Shown: positions 43,281 to 52,614 of the stretch, one piece after another
Layout of the letters: each line of letters starts with the position of its first letter
Numbering within the stretch: the stretch's first letter is position 1
Source of the DNA: Bradyrhizobium sacchari
GTDB taxonomy: Bacteria; Pseudomonadota; Alphaproteobacteria; Rhizobiales; Xanthobacteraceae
NCBI RefSeq assembly: GCF_002068095.1
Contig: NZ_LWIG01000001.1
Coordinates: 122,065 to 182,535, forward strand
Reading direction: 5' to 3'
DNA: 60,471 bases
The notes under the pieces: generated by a model
Seen by the model: the letters and a program-made list of their open reading frames with translations, nothing else
Told to the model about the DNA's origin: nothing
The model's database searches: none
Translations under genes and position numbers: made by a program

Positions 43281-44342
43281 ATGCATTCGAAAACCGACAC
43301 CGTGCAGCCCTCGGCCGAGGCCCTGCGCTATCCCTGGGAACAGCATCCCGGCCCCGAAGAGGTCGTGGAGATCAGGCCCGGCGTGTTGTGGGCACGGCTG
43401 AAATTGCCGTTCCGCCTCAACCACGTGAACATCTATCTGCTCGCTGATGGCGACGGCTATGCGATGGTCGATGCCGGCTTCGGCAACGAGGAGACGATCG
43501 AAGCCTGGACGAAGCTGTTCGACGGCCCGCTGAAGGGCATCGACATCACGCGCCTGATCGTCACCCATTCGCACCCCGATCATGTCGGGCTCGCGGGGTG
43601 GATCGTCGAACGGTTCAACTGCCCGCTGGTGATGTCGCAGGTCGAATATCTGCAATCGGTCTATCACCAGAACCGCGGCACCGAGGAACGGAAGGAGGCA
43701 CAACGGCTGTTCTTCCGCCGCCACGGCATGGACGAGTCGTTGACCGAAAAGCTGCTCGGCCGCGGCCAGGACTATCTCAAACGTGTCTCGGTCCTGCCGC
43801 CATCCTACCGCCGCATCTCACACGGCGACGAGGTCGTGATCGGTGCGCGCCGTTTCAAGGTGATCACCGGCGGCGGACACGCGCTCGACCAGGTGATGCT
43901 GTATTGTGCCGACGACAAGCTGTTCCTCTCCGCCGACCAGGTGCTGAGCAAGATCTCGCCGAACGTCAGCGTGTGGGCGGTCGAGCCCGACCAGAATTCG
44001 CTCGGCGAATATCTTGCCTCACTCGCGAGCCTCACCACCACTTTGCCCTATGACCTCTTGGTGCTGCCCGGCCATGGCGTGCCGTTCTACGGCCTCAAGA
44101 CCCGCATCAAGCAGCTTGCCGACCACCACGAGGAGCGCTGCCGCCTGATCGCGGACGCCTGTCGCGAGCAACCGAAGACCTCGCGGGAACTGGTGCCCGT
44201 CGTGTTCAACAAGCACGTGCTCGACGAACACCAGATGGGTTTTGCCGCCGGCGAGCTGGTCGCCCACGTCAACTACATGATCGTCGAGGGCCGGCTGACG
44301 GCCGAGACCAAGGACGGCGTGCTGCAGTTCCGGACGACGTGA
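43281..44342 (+). CDS. MBL-fold metallo-hydrolase
   Basis: A 353-residue cytoplasmic hydrolase with the full metal motif VTHSHPDHVGLAG (residues about 95-107), plus HALDQVMLYCADDKLFLSAD and VLPGHGVPF. The C-terminal winged-helix-like segment (ELVAHVNYMIVEGRLTAETK) is the type found in LACTB2/GloB-like proteins that act on thioesters or RNA. The start at 43281 lacks a strong Shine-Dalgarno. Substrate unknown. Confidence 0.85.
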   Translation: MHSKTDTVQPSAEALRYPWEQHPGPEEVVEIRPGVLWARLKLPFRLNHVNIYLLADGDGYAMVDAGFGNEETIEAWTKLFDGPLKGIDITRLIVTHSHPDHVGLAGWIVERFNCPLVMSQVEYLQSVYHQNRGTEERKEAQRLFFRRHGMDESLTEKLLGRGQDYLKRVSVLPPSYRRISHGDEVVIGARRFKVITGGGHALDQVMLYCADDKLFLSADQVLSKISPNVSVWAVEPDQNSLGEYLASLASLTTTLPYDLLVLPGHGVPFYGLKTRIKQLADHHEERCRLIADACREQPKTSRELVPVVFNKHVLDEHQMGFAAGELVAHVNYMIVEGRLTAETKDGVLQFRTT

Positions 44343-44386
44343 GCGGTGCTTGATCTCGCCCCGCTCGCGCGGAGAGGGAGTAGATC

Positions 44387-44818
44387 TCACTTCATATTCG
44401 CGATCGCGTGCAGCGCCGCGATGTAGCCGAACGGCCCGAGCCCGCAGATGACACCCGTTGCCACGAACGAGATCTTCGAGTGGCGATGATATTCGTCACG
44501 GGCGTGGATGTTGGAGATGTGCACCTCCAGCACCGGCCCCTCGAACGTTTTGATCGCATCCATGATCGACACCGAGGTGAAGGACAGGCCGGCCGGATTG
44601 ATGATGATCGCGTCGGCATCCTGCCGCGCCGACTGGATCAGATCGACGAGCACGCCTTCATGGTTGGATTGATGGAAGGCGAGCTCGAGGCCGAACTTGG
44701 TGGCGGCGTCCTCGCAGCTCGCGTTGACCTCTGCGAGCGTCGTGGTGCCGTAGATGTGCGGCTCACGGATGCCGAGCATATTGAGGTTGGGACCGTTGAG
44801 GATCATCACGCGCTTCAT
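44387..44818 (-). CDS. aroQ: Type II 3-dehydroquinate dehydratase
   Basis: A 143-residue enzyme converting 3-dehydroquinate to 3-dehydroshikimate, the third step of the shikimate pathway. Diagnostic residues are present: LNGPNLNMLGIREPHIYG (Arg18 and catalytic Tyr23), INPAGLSFTS (Asn74) and the catalytic His100 in LEVHISNIHARDEYHRHS. It assembles as a dodecamer in family members. AAAGGACC precedes the start at 44818. It is not followed by accB/accC, the usual rhizobial arrangement, so it may be a second copy. It is divergent from hemA across a 340-base control region. Confidence 0.9.
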   Translation of the reverse strand: MKRVMILNGPNLNMLGIREPHIYGTTTLAEVNASCEDAATKFGLELAFHQSNHEGVLVDLIQSARQDADAIIINPAGLSFTSVSIMDAIKTFEGPVLEVHISNIHARDEYHRHSKISFVATGVICGLGPFGYIAALHAIANMK

Positions 44819-45010
44819 TGCGGGGTCCTTTCGAAGACCTGTTCGAGCATGCGCTCCGGACAAATGACGCATGCGTTTGCGAAAATCGGATTGGTTAAGG
44901 TCGGCGGCCGCGATCAAGGAAAGCGCGTACCGGGCCACGAAGGAAGGCCAGGGCTGGCCAGATCCGCACCTCGGCCGATGCTGCAAAGCAACATTACCTC
45001 TCCCGCGAAC

Positions 45011-45024
45011 TTGATCGGGATCAA
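45011..45024 (+). promoter_or_regulatory. FixK/FNR-type box upstream of hemA
   Basis: TTGATCGGGATCAA has perfect TTGAT and ATCAA half-sites. In Bradyrhizobium, low-oxygen induction of hemA through FixLJ-FixK2 is known, and this site fits that control. It is about 134 bases before the HemA start codon. Confidence 0.82.
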
Positions 45025-45041
45025 GTTTCAAATCGCACGAT

Positions 45042-45064
45042 AGGGCATTTTGCCCAAATGCCCT
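45042..45064 (+). repeat. Palindrome in the hemA promoter/leader
   Basis: The arms AGGGCATTT and AAATGCCCT are perfect 9-base complements around TGCCC. The site lies 18 bases downstream of the FixK box, over the inferred promoter core and start site. It could be a repressor operator or, if transcribed, a leader hairpin. Function is inferred from position only. Confidence 0.55.
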
Positions 45065-45158
45065 CCAGGGCCAAATGTGGGATAGCGCATAGACATTGGA
45101 GCTGGAAAAGCTCTAAGAAGATGCGGCCCTTTTGGTCAGTTCCGTCTTAGGTTTGCCG

Positions 45159-46388
45159 ATGGATTACAGCCAGTTCTTCAATTCCGCCCTCGACCGTCTC
45201 CACTCTGAGCGGCGCTACCGCGTGTTCGCTGATCTCGAGCGAACCGCCGGCCGGTTCCCGCACGCGGTGTGGCACTCGCCCAAGGGCAAACGCGACGTCG
45301 TGATCTGGTGCTCCAACGACTATCTCGGCATGGGCCAGCACCCGAAAGTGGTCGGCGCCATGGTCGAAACCGCCACCCGCGTCGGTACCGGCGCAGGTGG
45401 CACCCGCAACATCGCCGGCACGCATCATCCGCTGGTGCAGCTCGAGGCCGAGCTCGCCGACCTCCACGGCAAGGAAGCCGCGCTGCTGTTCACTTCGGGC
45501 TATGTCTCGAACCAGACCGGCATCGCGACCATCGCCAAGCTGATCCCGAACTGCCTGATCCTGTCGGACGAGCTCAACCACAATTCGATGATCGAGGGCA
45601 TCCGCCAGTCCGGCTGCGAGCGGGTGGTGTTCCGCCACAACGACCTCGTCGATCTCGAAGCGCAGTTGAAGGCTGCGGGCCCGAACCGGCCGAAGTTGAT
45701 CGCCTGCGAGAGCCTCTATTCCATGGACGGCGACGTCGCGCCGCTCGCCAAGATCTGCGATCTCGCCGAGAAGTACGGCGCGATGACCTATGTCGACGAG
45801 GTGCACGCGGTCGGCATGTACGGCCCGCGCGGCGGCGGCATCGCCGAGCGTGACGGCGTCATGCATCGCATCGACATCCTCGAAGGTACGCTCGCCAAGG
45901 CCTTCGGTTGCCTCGGCGGCTACATCGCCGCCAACGGCCAGATCATCGACGCCGTGCGGTCCTACGCGCCGGGCTTCATCTTCACCACCGCGCTGCCGCC
46001 GGCGATCTGCTCGGCCGCGACGGCCGCGATCAAGCATCTGAAGACCTCGAACTGGGAGCGCGAGCGCCACCAGGACCGCGCTGCCCGCGTCAAGGCCATC
46101 CTCAGCGCCGCCGGCCTGCCGGTGATGTCGACCGACACCCACATCGTGCCGCTGTTCGTCGGCGATCCCGAGAAGTGCAAGCAGGCCTCCGACCTCCTGC
46201 TCGAAGAGCACGGCATCTACATCCAGCCGATCAACTACCCGACCGTGCCCAAGGGCACCGAGCGCCTGCGCATCACCCCCTCGCCCTATCACGATGACGG
46301 CCTGATCGATCAGCTCGCCGAGGCCCTGCTGCAGGTGTGGGACCGCCTGGGCCTGCCGCTCAAGCAGAAATCTCTGGCGGCGGAGTGA
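45159..46388 (+). CDS. hemA: 5-aminolevulinate synthase
   Basis: A 409-residue PLP enzyme that condenses glycine and succinyl-CoA to 5-aminolevulinate, the first step of heme synthesis by the Shemin route used by alphaproteobacteria. The N-terminus [20 protein letters not shown] is the rhizobial HemA start. [32 protein letters not shown] and the PLP-binding Lys247 in [14 protein letters not shown] are intact. The length equals that of known Bradyrhizobium HemA as I remember it. An upstream in-frame ATG at 45132 would add nine residues. It is controlled by the FixK box at 45011. Symbiotic bacteria need this gene for cytochromes at low oxygen. Confidence 0.97.
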   Translation: MDYSQFFNSALDRLHSERRYRVFADLERTAGRFPHAVWHSPKGKRDVVIWCSNDYLGMGQHPKVVGAMVETATRVGTGAGGTRNIAGTHHPLVQLEAELADLHGKEAALLFTSGYVSNQTGIATIAKLIPNCLILSDELNHNSMIEGIRQSGCERVVFRHNDLVDLEAQLKAAGPNRPKLIACESLYSMDGDVAPLAKICDLAEKYGAMTYVDEVHAVGMYGPRGGGIAERDGVMHRIDILEGTLAKAFGCLGGYIAANGQIIDAVRSYAPGFIFTTALPPAICSAATAAIKHLKTSNWERERHQDRAARVKAILSAAGLPVMSTDTHIVPLFVGDPEKCKQASDLLLEEHGIYIQPINYPTVPKGTERLRITPSPYHDDGLIDQLAEALLQVWDRLGLPLKQKSLAAE

Positions 46389-46390
46389 TC

Positions 46391-46422
46391 CGTCGTCCTG
46401 GCGAAATCCGGGACGACGTCGG
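46391..46422 (+). repeat. Imperfect hairpin after hemA
   Basis: GTCGTCCTGG...GAAA...CCGGGACGAC folds with a few mismatches directly after the hemA stop. It resembles one arm of the inverted repeat at 59354-59475. It may contribute to transcript ending; no T-tract is present. Confidence 0.4.
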
Positions 46423-46556
46423 GATTACCACCTTAACGACAACCCCAGTTCCCAGCCCCGCACGGCATTTCGCTGTCGCTTGCGTCCCTGCAACGCGCTA
46501 GATTTACAGGGGAAATGAGACGGGCGCGTTGGCGCCCAGGGAGAAGCGCGCTCGCC

Positions 46557-49500
46557 ATGCTGCACGACTGGGGCGTGATCGCCGCCGCCTTCGGCTATAT
46601 CGGCTTTCTGTTCCTGGTGGCGAGCCATGGCGACCGCCGCTCGCAGGCCAAGGCCGGCCGCGCGTCCGGGCTGATCTATCCGCTGTCGCTGGCGATCTAC
46701 TGCACCTCTTGGACCTTCTTCGGGTCGGTCGGCTTCGCCACCCGCACCTCGACCGACTTCCTTGCCATCTATGTCGGCCCGATCCTGATGATCGGGCTTG
46801 GCGCCGGTGTGCTTCGCCGTGTGATCCAGCTTGCGAAGACCCACAACATCACCTCGATCGCCGACTTCATCGGCGCGCGCTACGGCAAGAGCCAGGCGGT
46901 GGCGGCGACCGTGGCGCTGATCGCGATCATCGGCTCGGTGCCCTACATCGCGCTCCAGCTCAAGGCCGTCGCCTCCTCGCTGGGAACGATTCTGAGCGAG
47001 GACCAGGCCTTCTCCCACATCCCGATCCTCGGCGACATGGCGCTGATGGTGACGCTGGCCATGGCTGCCTTCGCCGTGCTGTTCGGCACGCGGCAGACCG
47101 ATGCCACCGAGCACCAGCACGGATTGATGCTGGCGGTCGCGACCGAATCCATCGTCAAGCTGGTCGCCTTCCTCGCCGCCGGCATCTTCGTCACCTTCTG
47201 GATGTTCTCGCCGCACGAATTGATCGAGCGCGCGATGAAGACGCCGGAGGCGGTGCGCGCCATCAACTATTCGCCGTCGATCGGCAACTTCCTGACCATG
47301 ACGCTGCTGTCGCTGTGCGCGATCATGCTGCTGCCGCGCCAATTCCATGTCAGCGTGGTGGAGAATTCCTCCGATGCCGAGGTCGGCCGCGCGCGCTGGC
47401 TGTTTCCGCTCTACCTCGTCGCCATCAATCTGTTCGTGATCCCGATTGCGCTCGCCGGCCTCGTCAGCTTCCCGTTCGGCACCGCCGACCCCGATATGTA
47501 CGTGCTGGCGCTGCCCATGGAGGGCGGCGCGGATCTGCTCAGCGTCGCGATATTCGTCGGCGGCCTGTCGGCAGCTACCGCGATGGTGATCGTCGAATGC
47601 GTCGCGCTCTCGATCATGGTCTCGAACGACCTCGTGGTGCCGCTGGTGTTGCAGCGCCGGCCGGAGGGACGTACCGGCGGTGCCGATTTCAGCGACTTCC
47701 TGCTGCGCTCGCGGCGCCTTGCGATCTTCACCATCATGGTGATGGCCTATTTCTACTATCGCGCGCTCGGCAATACCCAGCTCGCCGCGATCGGGCTGCT
47801 CTCCTTTGCCGCCATCGCCCAGCTCGCGCCGAGCTTTTTCGGCGGGCTGTTGTGGCGGCGAGCGACCGCGCGCGGTGCGATCGGCGGCATGCTGGTCGGC
47901 TTTGCAGTGTGGCTCTACACGCTGTTCATGCCGAGCTTCATGGATTCCTCGACGACGGGCATCCTTCTGCTCCAGCACGGCCCGTTCGGAATCGAGGCGC
48001 TGCGGCCGCAGGCGCTGTTCGGCGCCGACCTGCCGCCGCTGATGCACGGCGTGATCTGGTCGCTGTCGCTCAACATCCTCACCTATGTGCTGCTCTCGCT
48101 GGCGCGGCGGCCGTCGTCGATCGAGCTGGTGCAGGCCGACCTGTTCGTGCCCAACACGCTCGCCCCTATCTCTCCGAGCTTCCGCCGCTGGCGCACCACC
48201 GTCACGGTGCAGGACATCCAGACCACGGTGGCGCAATATCTCGGACCCGACCGCGCCCGGCATTCCTTCGAAGCCTTCTCGGCACGGCGCAATGTCCGGC
48301 TCGAGCCCGGAGCACCCGCCGATTTCGAGCTGCTGCAGCACGCCGAGCACCTGATCGCCTCGTCGATCGGCGCGGCCTCCTCGCGCCTCGTGATGTCGCT
48401 GCTGCTGCGCAAGCGCACCGTCTCCGCCAAAGCCGCGCTAAAACTGCTCGACGATTCCCATGCGGCGCTGCATTTCAACCGCGAGATCCTGCAGACCGCG
48501 CTCAACCATGTGCGCCAGGGCATCGCGGTGTTCGACGCCGATCTGCAACTGATCTGCTCCAACCGTCAGTTCGGCGATCTCCTCAACGTCCCCCCGCATT
48601 TCATCCAGTTCGGCACGCCCTTGCGTGAAATCCTGGAATTCATGGGCGTGAGCGATCCCGACAATCAGGCCGACCGCGAGGCGATGATCGAGCAGCGGCT
48701 CGTGGCCTACACCACCGACAGCGAGCCCTATCTCGAGCGCTTGCCGGAACGCCACATGGTGATCGAGGTGCTCACCAACCGCATGCCCGGCGGCGGCTTC
48801 GTCATCACCTTCACCGACGTCACGCCGACCTTCGAGGCGGCGGAAGCGCTGGAGCGCGCGAATGCGACGCTCGAAAAGCGCGTGCGCGACCGCACCGAGG
48901 AGCTGACCCGCCTGAACTCGGAACTCGCGCTCGCCAAGAGCACGGCGGAAGATGCCAGCATCTCCAAGACGCGGTTCCTCGCCGCCGCGAGCCACGACAT
49001 TCTCCAGCCGCTGAACGCGGCGCGGCTCTACGTCACGAGCCTGGTCGAGCGCCAGCACAATGGCGAGGAGACGCGGCTGGTCGAGAACATCGACGAATCG
49101 CTTCAGGCCATCGAGGAGATCCTCGGCGCACTGCTGGATATCTCGCGGCTCGACGCCGGCGCGATGGCGACCTCGATCTCGAGCTTCAAGATGGCCGATC
49201 TGATGCGCTCGCTGGAGATCGAGTTCGCGCCGAGCGCGCGCGCCAAGGGTCTCGACCTCGCCTTCGTGCCCTGCTCGCTGCCGGTGCAGTCGGATCGGTT
49301 GCTGCTGCGGCGCCTGCTCCAAAACCTGATTTCCAACGCGATCAAATACACCCCGCGCGGCCGCGTGCTGGTCGGCTGCCGCCGCCAGGGCGCCTCGCTC
49401 AAGATCTGCGTCTACGACACCGGCGTCGGCATCCCGCCGGTCAAGCGCGGCGAGATCTTCAAGGAATTCCATCGCCTCGAGCAAGGCGCGCGGATCGCGC

Positions 49501-50066
49501 GCGGCCTCGGTCTCGGGCTTTCGATCGTGGAACGGCTGGCGCGCGTGCTCAATCACGGCATCGCCATCGACTCCAATGTCGGCGGCGGCTCGGTATTTTC
49601 GGTGACGGTGCCGACCGCAAAGGCGATCACGCTCACGGCCGCCGTCACCAGCGCGACGCCACTGGCACGCACGCCGATCGCGGGCGCGCTGATCGTCTGC
49701 ATCGAGAACGATGCCGCGATCCTCGACGGCATGCGCACTCTCCTGAAAGCCTGGGACGCCGAAGTGATTGCGGTCGCCGATCCGGAAGCCGCCGTCGCCG
49801 CGATCGAAGCTGCCGGCAAGCGCGTCACTGGCCTGCTCGTCGACTATCACCTCGACCGCGGCAACGGTATCGCCGCCATCCGCGACGTCCGTCGCCGTTT
49901 CGGCGACGCCATCCCGGCGATCCTGATCACCGCCGACCGCAGCCCCGCCGTACAGCAGGCCGCGCGCGAGGAGAAGATCGCGGTGCTCAACAAGCCGGTG
50001 AAGCCGGCCTCGCTCCGCGCCCTGCTCGGCCAGTGGCGCACACAGCAGATGGTGGCGGCGGAGTGA
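46557..50066 (+). CDS. Hybrid sensor kinase with SSF transporter-like domain (CrbS/MxtR-like)
   Basis: A 1169-residue membrane kinase. Residues 1 to about 540 form thirteen or so membrane helices of the sodium/solute symporter (SLC5) fold (YPLSLAIYCTSWTFFGSVGF, SIADFIGARYGKSQ, MEGGADLLSVAIFVGGLSAA). A PAS region follows (about 640-760, ALNHVRQGIAVFDADLQLIC), then a coiled coil, HisKA with His813 region AAASHDILQPLNAARL, and HATPase (NLISNAIKYTPRGRVLV, GLGLGLSIVERL). A receiver domain from about 1045 has its phospho-acceptor Asp near 1096 in LLVDYHLDRGNG. Known relatives (CrbS, MxtR) sense acetate or similar and signal to a LuxR-type regulator to control acetyl-CoA synthetase. An upstream ATG at 46515 is an alternative start. 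A LuxR-type partner candidate lies at 56157. Confidence 0.9.
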   Translation: MLHDWGVIAAAFGYIGFLFLVASHGDRRSQAKAGRASGLIYPLSLAIYCTSWTFFGSVGFATRTSTDFLAIYVGPILMIGLGAGVLRRVIQLAKTHNITSIADFIGARYGKSQAVAATVALIAIIGSVPYIALQLKAVASSLGTILSEDQAFSHIPILGDMALMVTLAMAAFAVLFGTRQTDATEHQHGLMLAVATESIVKLVAFLAAGIFVTFWMFSPHELIERAMKTPEAVRAINYSPSIGNFLTMTLLSLCAIMLLPRQFHVSVVENSSDAEVGRARWLFPLYLVAINLFVIPIALAGLVSFPFGTADPDMYVLALPMEGGADLLSVAIFVGGLSAATAMVIVECVALSIMVSNDLVVPLVLQRRPEGRTGGADFSDFLLRSRRLAIFTIMVMAYFYYRALGNTQLAAIGLLSFAAIAQLAPSFFGGLLWRRATARGAIGGMLVGFAVWLYTLFMPSFMDSSTTGILLLQHGPFGIEALRPQALFGADLPPLMHGVIWSLSLNILTYVLLSLARRPSSIELVQADLFVPNTLAPISPSFRRWRTTVTVQDIQTTVAQYLGPDRARHSFEAFSARRNVRLEPGAPADFELLQHAEHLIASSIGAASSRLVMSLLLRKRTVSAKAALKLLDDSHAALHFNREILQTALNHVRQGIAVFDADLQLICSNRQFGDLLNVPPHFIQFGTPLREILEFMGVSDPDNQADREAMIEQRLVAYTTDSEPYLERLPERHMVIEVLTNRMPGGGFVITFTDVTPTFEAAEALERANATLEKRVRDRTEELTRLNSELALAKSTAEDASISKTRFLAAASHDILQPLNAARLYVTSLVERQHNGEETRLVENIDESLQAIEEILGALLDISRLDAGAMATSISSFKMADLMRSLEIEFAPSARAKGLDLAFVPCSLPVQSDRLLLRRLLQNLISNAIKYTPRGRVLVGCRRQGASLKICVYDTGVGIPPVKRGEIFKEFHRLEQGARIARGLGLGLSIVERLARVLNHGIAIDSNVGGGSVFSVTVPTAKAITLTAAVTSATPLARTPIAGALIVCIENDAAILDGMRTLLKAWDAEVIAVADPEAAVAAIEAAGKRVTGLLVDYHLDRGNGIAAIRDVRRRFGDAIPAILITADRSPAVQQAAREEKIAVLNKPVKPASLRALLGQWRTQQMVAAE

Positions 50067-50074
50067 GACTGCCG

Positions 50075-50896
50075 CTAGTAGTCGGTCGAGACGCTCAGCG
50101 CACGCCACCTCTCGAGTTCTTCGAGACGCTGCCGGTCCGTCGCCGCGATGGCGTTGACGGCATCACTCCCGAGCGCGATCCGCAGGGGCGGGCGATCCAT
50201 GTTCGCCAGTTCCAGCACGACGGTAGCAGCCTTCGCTGGGTCGCCCGGCTGGCGGCCATCGTAGTCGCGCTGCATCCTGACGGCGGCGCCGACGACGGCG
50301 TCGTACTCGGCACGCCCCTCGTCGGTCTCATGCGCGGCTTGTGCAAAGCCGGTCCGGAAGCCGCCGGGCTCGACGATCGTCACATGCACGCCGATCAGCG
50401 TCATCTCGCGCGCAAGCGACTCCGAAAAGCCTTCGATGCCCCATTTTGCGGCCGAATAAGCCGCGCGTGCCGGGGCACCGATCCGGCCGCCGACGGACGA
50501 GACTTGTACGATATGCCCGCGGCGCTGCCGGCGCAGCACCGGGATCGCCGCCTTGGTGACGATGATGGTGCCGATCAGATTAGCCTCGATCTGCTGCCGA
50601 AATGACTCCAGGCTCGTGTCCTCGACCGATCCGAGGTCGCCGTAGCCGGCGTTGTTCACGACGACATCGAGGCCGCCGAACGTCTCCACGGCGAGCGCGA
50701 TGGCCGCTTGCGCGGCGGCTTCATCGGTGACGTCAAGCGTCGCCAGCCGCAGCCTCTCGCCGAAACGTTCCCGCAACGGTTCGAGCGGTCCGAGCGTCCG
50801 CGCGGTGGCAACCACCTGGTCGCCCGCCGCGAGCGCGGCTTCGGTGATGGCACGGCCAAGTCCGCGCGAGCTGCCGCTGATGAACCAGGTCTTCAC
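50075..50896 (-). CDS. Short-chain dehydrogenase/reductase (SDR)
   Basis: A 273-residue Rossmann enzyme starting at GTG with GGAGG upstream. The nucleotide motif ISGSSRGLGRA (Gly8-Gly14), VVVNNAGYGD and the catalytic Ser-Tyr-Lys (VSSVGGRIG, Tyr147 and Lys151 in YSAAKWG) are complete. The Arg residues after the first strand favour NADPH. It is the last gene of a four-gene minus-strand run (Ohr, hydrolase, cytochrome P460, SDR). Substrate unknown; it reduces carbonyl compounds by family knowledge. Confidence 0.9.
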   Translation of the reverse strand: MKTWFISGSSRGLGRAITEAALAAGDQVVATARTLGPLEPLRERFGERLRLATLDVTDEAAAQAAIALAVETFGGLDVVVNNAGYGDLGSVEDTSLESFRQQIEANLIGTIIVTKAAIPVLRRQRRGHIVQVSSVGGRIGAPARAAYSAAKWGIEGFSESLAREMTLIGVHVTIVEPGGFRTGFAQAAHETDEGRAEYDAVVGAAVRMQRDYDGRQPGDPAKAATVVLELANMDRPPLRIALGSDAVNAIAATDRQRLEELERWRALSVSTDY

Positions 50897-50914
50897 GTTG
50901 GCCTCCGCACGGTC

Positions 50915-51478
50915 TCAGGGCGCGAGCTGGGTGAACACATAATCGCGGCTCTTGGCGCGGGCTTCGTGGCAGGCAAAGCAGGTGCGATGCTGAGCCTCGT
51001 CGACCGGCTTGCCGTTGACGAACCGGCCGAAACCCCAGCCGCCGGTCGAGGCGTATTTTTGGGAATCCTTGACCATCACCTGGACCGTGGTGGCGACGCC
51101 GGGAATCGTCGCGGATGCGAATTCCGGCGACTGCTTCCGCTTCCAGGCGCGCTTGACCAGAATGGTGCCGTCCGGGAACGGAAGCTTGCCGGCCTGATAG
51201 GCCTCGATGGCTGTCTGGTTACCGACGACGGCGCGAAGCTCGTCGAGCGGCGCCGCCTCTTCGGCCGGTGCGACCAGTTCCCACTGCTTGTAGCCCCGCG
51301 GAATCGTGACGCCGAAGATCGGCGAAGCGTCTGCCGTGGTGCTTTGCGCCGGTCCTTCGGCAGCGGCGATTGAGACCAAATAGGGCACACAAGTCAGCAG
51401 AACGACGAGAAGGAGCACGGCAAGCGTGATCACCGTGGCGTAGGAGCGCTTCATCGTTTCAGGTTCGACAGGCGTCAT
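50915..51478 (-). CDS. Cytochrome P460-family protein
   Basis: A 187-residue protein with an N-terminal membrane anchor or uncleaved signal (VITLAVLLLVVLLTCVPYLV). The mature part contains IPRGYKQWELVAPAEE, DGTILVKRAWKRK and a single C-terminal heme c motif CFACHEARAKSRDYVFTQ. This is the layout of the cytochrome P460 family, periplasmic mono-heme proteins, some of which oxidise hydroxylamine or bind NO. The cross-linking Lys of true P460 cannot be judged by eye. An alternative start at 51454 would begin at the hydrophobic segment. It is part of the redox cluster. Confidence 0.85.
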   Translation of the reverse strand: MTPVEPETMKRSYATVITLAVLLLVVLLTCVPYLVSIAAAEGPAQSTTADASPIFGVTIPRGYKQWELVAPAEEAAPLDELRAVVGNQTAIEAYQAGKLPFPDGTILVKRAWKRKQSPEFASATIPGVATTVQVMVKDSQKYASTGGWGFGRFVNGKPVDEAQHRTCFACHEARAKSRDYVFTQLAP

Positions 51479-51550
51479 GATGTGTCTTCAAAAGGGGATC
51501 GCGGAACCTCCCCGGTCCAGCCGCGCTGGACCGGAACATCGAATGAGTCA

Positions 51551-52579
51551 TCAGGCTCTGTCGGCGTCGATGACGGCCTTCGCAAAAGCCTGCGGTGCCT
51601 CCTGCGGCAGATTGTGGCCGATGCCACCCGTGATCAGCCGAAATTCGTAGCGGCCGGCGAATTTCTTGGCATAGGCGCTGGGGTCGGGATGCGGCGCGCC
51701 GTTGGCGTCGCCTTCCATCGTAATCGTCGGGACGTCGATCACGGGAGCCGCGGCGAGCTTCTTTTCGAGATGCTCGTATTTCGCCTCGCCCTGCGCGAGC
51801 CCGAGCCGCCAGCGGTAATTGTGGATCGAGATCGCGACATGGTCCTTGTTGTCGAGCGCCGCCGCGCTGCGGTCGAAGGTGGCGTCGTCGAACTTCCATT
51901 GCGGCGAGGCGAGCTTCCAGATCAGCTTGGCGAAATCATGCGTGTACTTCTCGTATCCGAGGCGGCCGCGCTCGGTCGCGAAATAGAACTGGTACCACCA
52001 TTGCAGCTCGGCCGACGGCGGCAGCGGCGCGCTGCCGGCGGCCTGGCTGGAGATCAGATAGCCGCTGACCGACACCAGCGCGCGGCAGCGATCCGGCCAC
52101 AGCGCAGCGATGATGTCGGCGGTGCGCGCGCCCCAGTCGAACCCGGCGACGACCGCCTTCTTGATGTCGAGCTTGTCCATCAACGCGATGATGTCGGCGG
52201 CCATCGCGGCCGGCTCGCCGTTGCGCGGCGTTTCGCTGGAGAGGAACTGCGTCGAACCATAGCCGCGCAGGTAAGGAATGATGACGCGATAACCAGCCTT
52301 CGCCAGGATCGGCGCGACGTCGACGAAAGCGTGAATGTCGTAGGGCCAGCCGTGCAGCAGGATCGCCACCGGGCCGTTCGATGGACCGGCTTCCGCATAG
52401 CCGACACTGAGGACACCGGCCTCGATCTGCTTGATCTGGCCAAAGGACGCGTTCGACGCCGAGGAGCGCGGCGCTTCCGTTTCGGCGCGGGCAAGGTCGA
52501 TCACGCCGAGGCCAACGGCGACCGTTCCGGCGGCGAGGCCAAAGAACTTGCGACGATGCTGGTCGATGAGCTGCTTCAT
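51551..52579 (-). CDS. Exported alpha/beta hydrolase (epoxide-hydrolase-like)
   Basis: A 342-residue protein with a Tat-like start (QHRRKFFGLAAGTVAVGLGV) indicating folded export. The hydrolase core shows the oxyanion motif LLHGWPYD and RGYGST. The nucleophile elbow is AGFDWGART, with Asp148 in place of Ser, and the late GGIGHNLPQEAP supplies the His. Asp nucleophiles mark haloalkane dehalogenases and epoxide hydrolases. GAGG precedes the ATG at 52579. It sits between Ohr and cytochrome P460 genes. The true substrate is unknown. Confidence 0.85.
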   Translation of the reverse strand: MKQLIDQHRRKFFGLAAGTVAVGLGVIDLARAETEAPRSSASNASFGQIKQIEAGVLSVGYAEAGPSNGPVAILLHGWPYDIHAFVDVAPILAKAGYRVIIPYLRGYGSTQFLSSETPRNGEPAAMAADIIALMDKLDIKKAVVAGFDWGARTADIIAALWPDRCRALVSVSGYLISSQAAGSAPLPPSAELQWWYQFYFATERGRLGYEKYTHDFAKLIWKLASPQWKFDDATFDRSAAALDNKDHVAISIHNYRWRLGLAQGEAKYEHLEKKLAAAPVIDVPTITMEGDANGAPHPDPSAYAKKFAGRYEFRLITGGIGHNLPQEAPQAFAKAVIDADRA

Positions 52580-52614
52580 GGTGGTCTACCTCGTTGATGG
52601 CTGGTGGTGGTGCG

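Larger units (their letters stand above)
44819..45158. promoter_or_regulatory. aroQ-hemA divergent control region
   Basis: These 340 bases carry no gene. They hold a perfect FixK-type box at 45011-45024, a 23-base palindrome at 45042-45064 and a GAGCTGGAAAAGCTC hairpin at 45099-45113. If FixK sits at -41.5, transcription of hemA would start near 45059, giving a leader of about 100 bases. AroQ's own promoter must lie near 44830-44950; nothing distinctive is seen there. Confidence 0.6.

Noticed and set aside
45147..46292. A 381-codon open frame antisense to hemA
   Set aside because: HemA on the plus strand is unambiguous. The antisense frame only reflects high-GC codon bias. The same holds for long antisense frames opposite the kinase, the transporters and the regulators.
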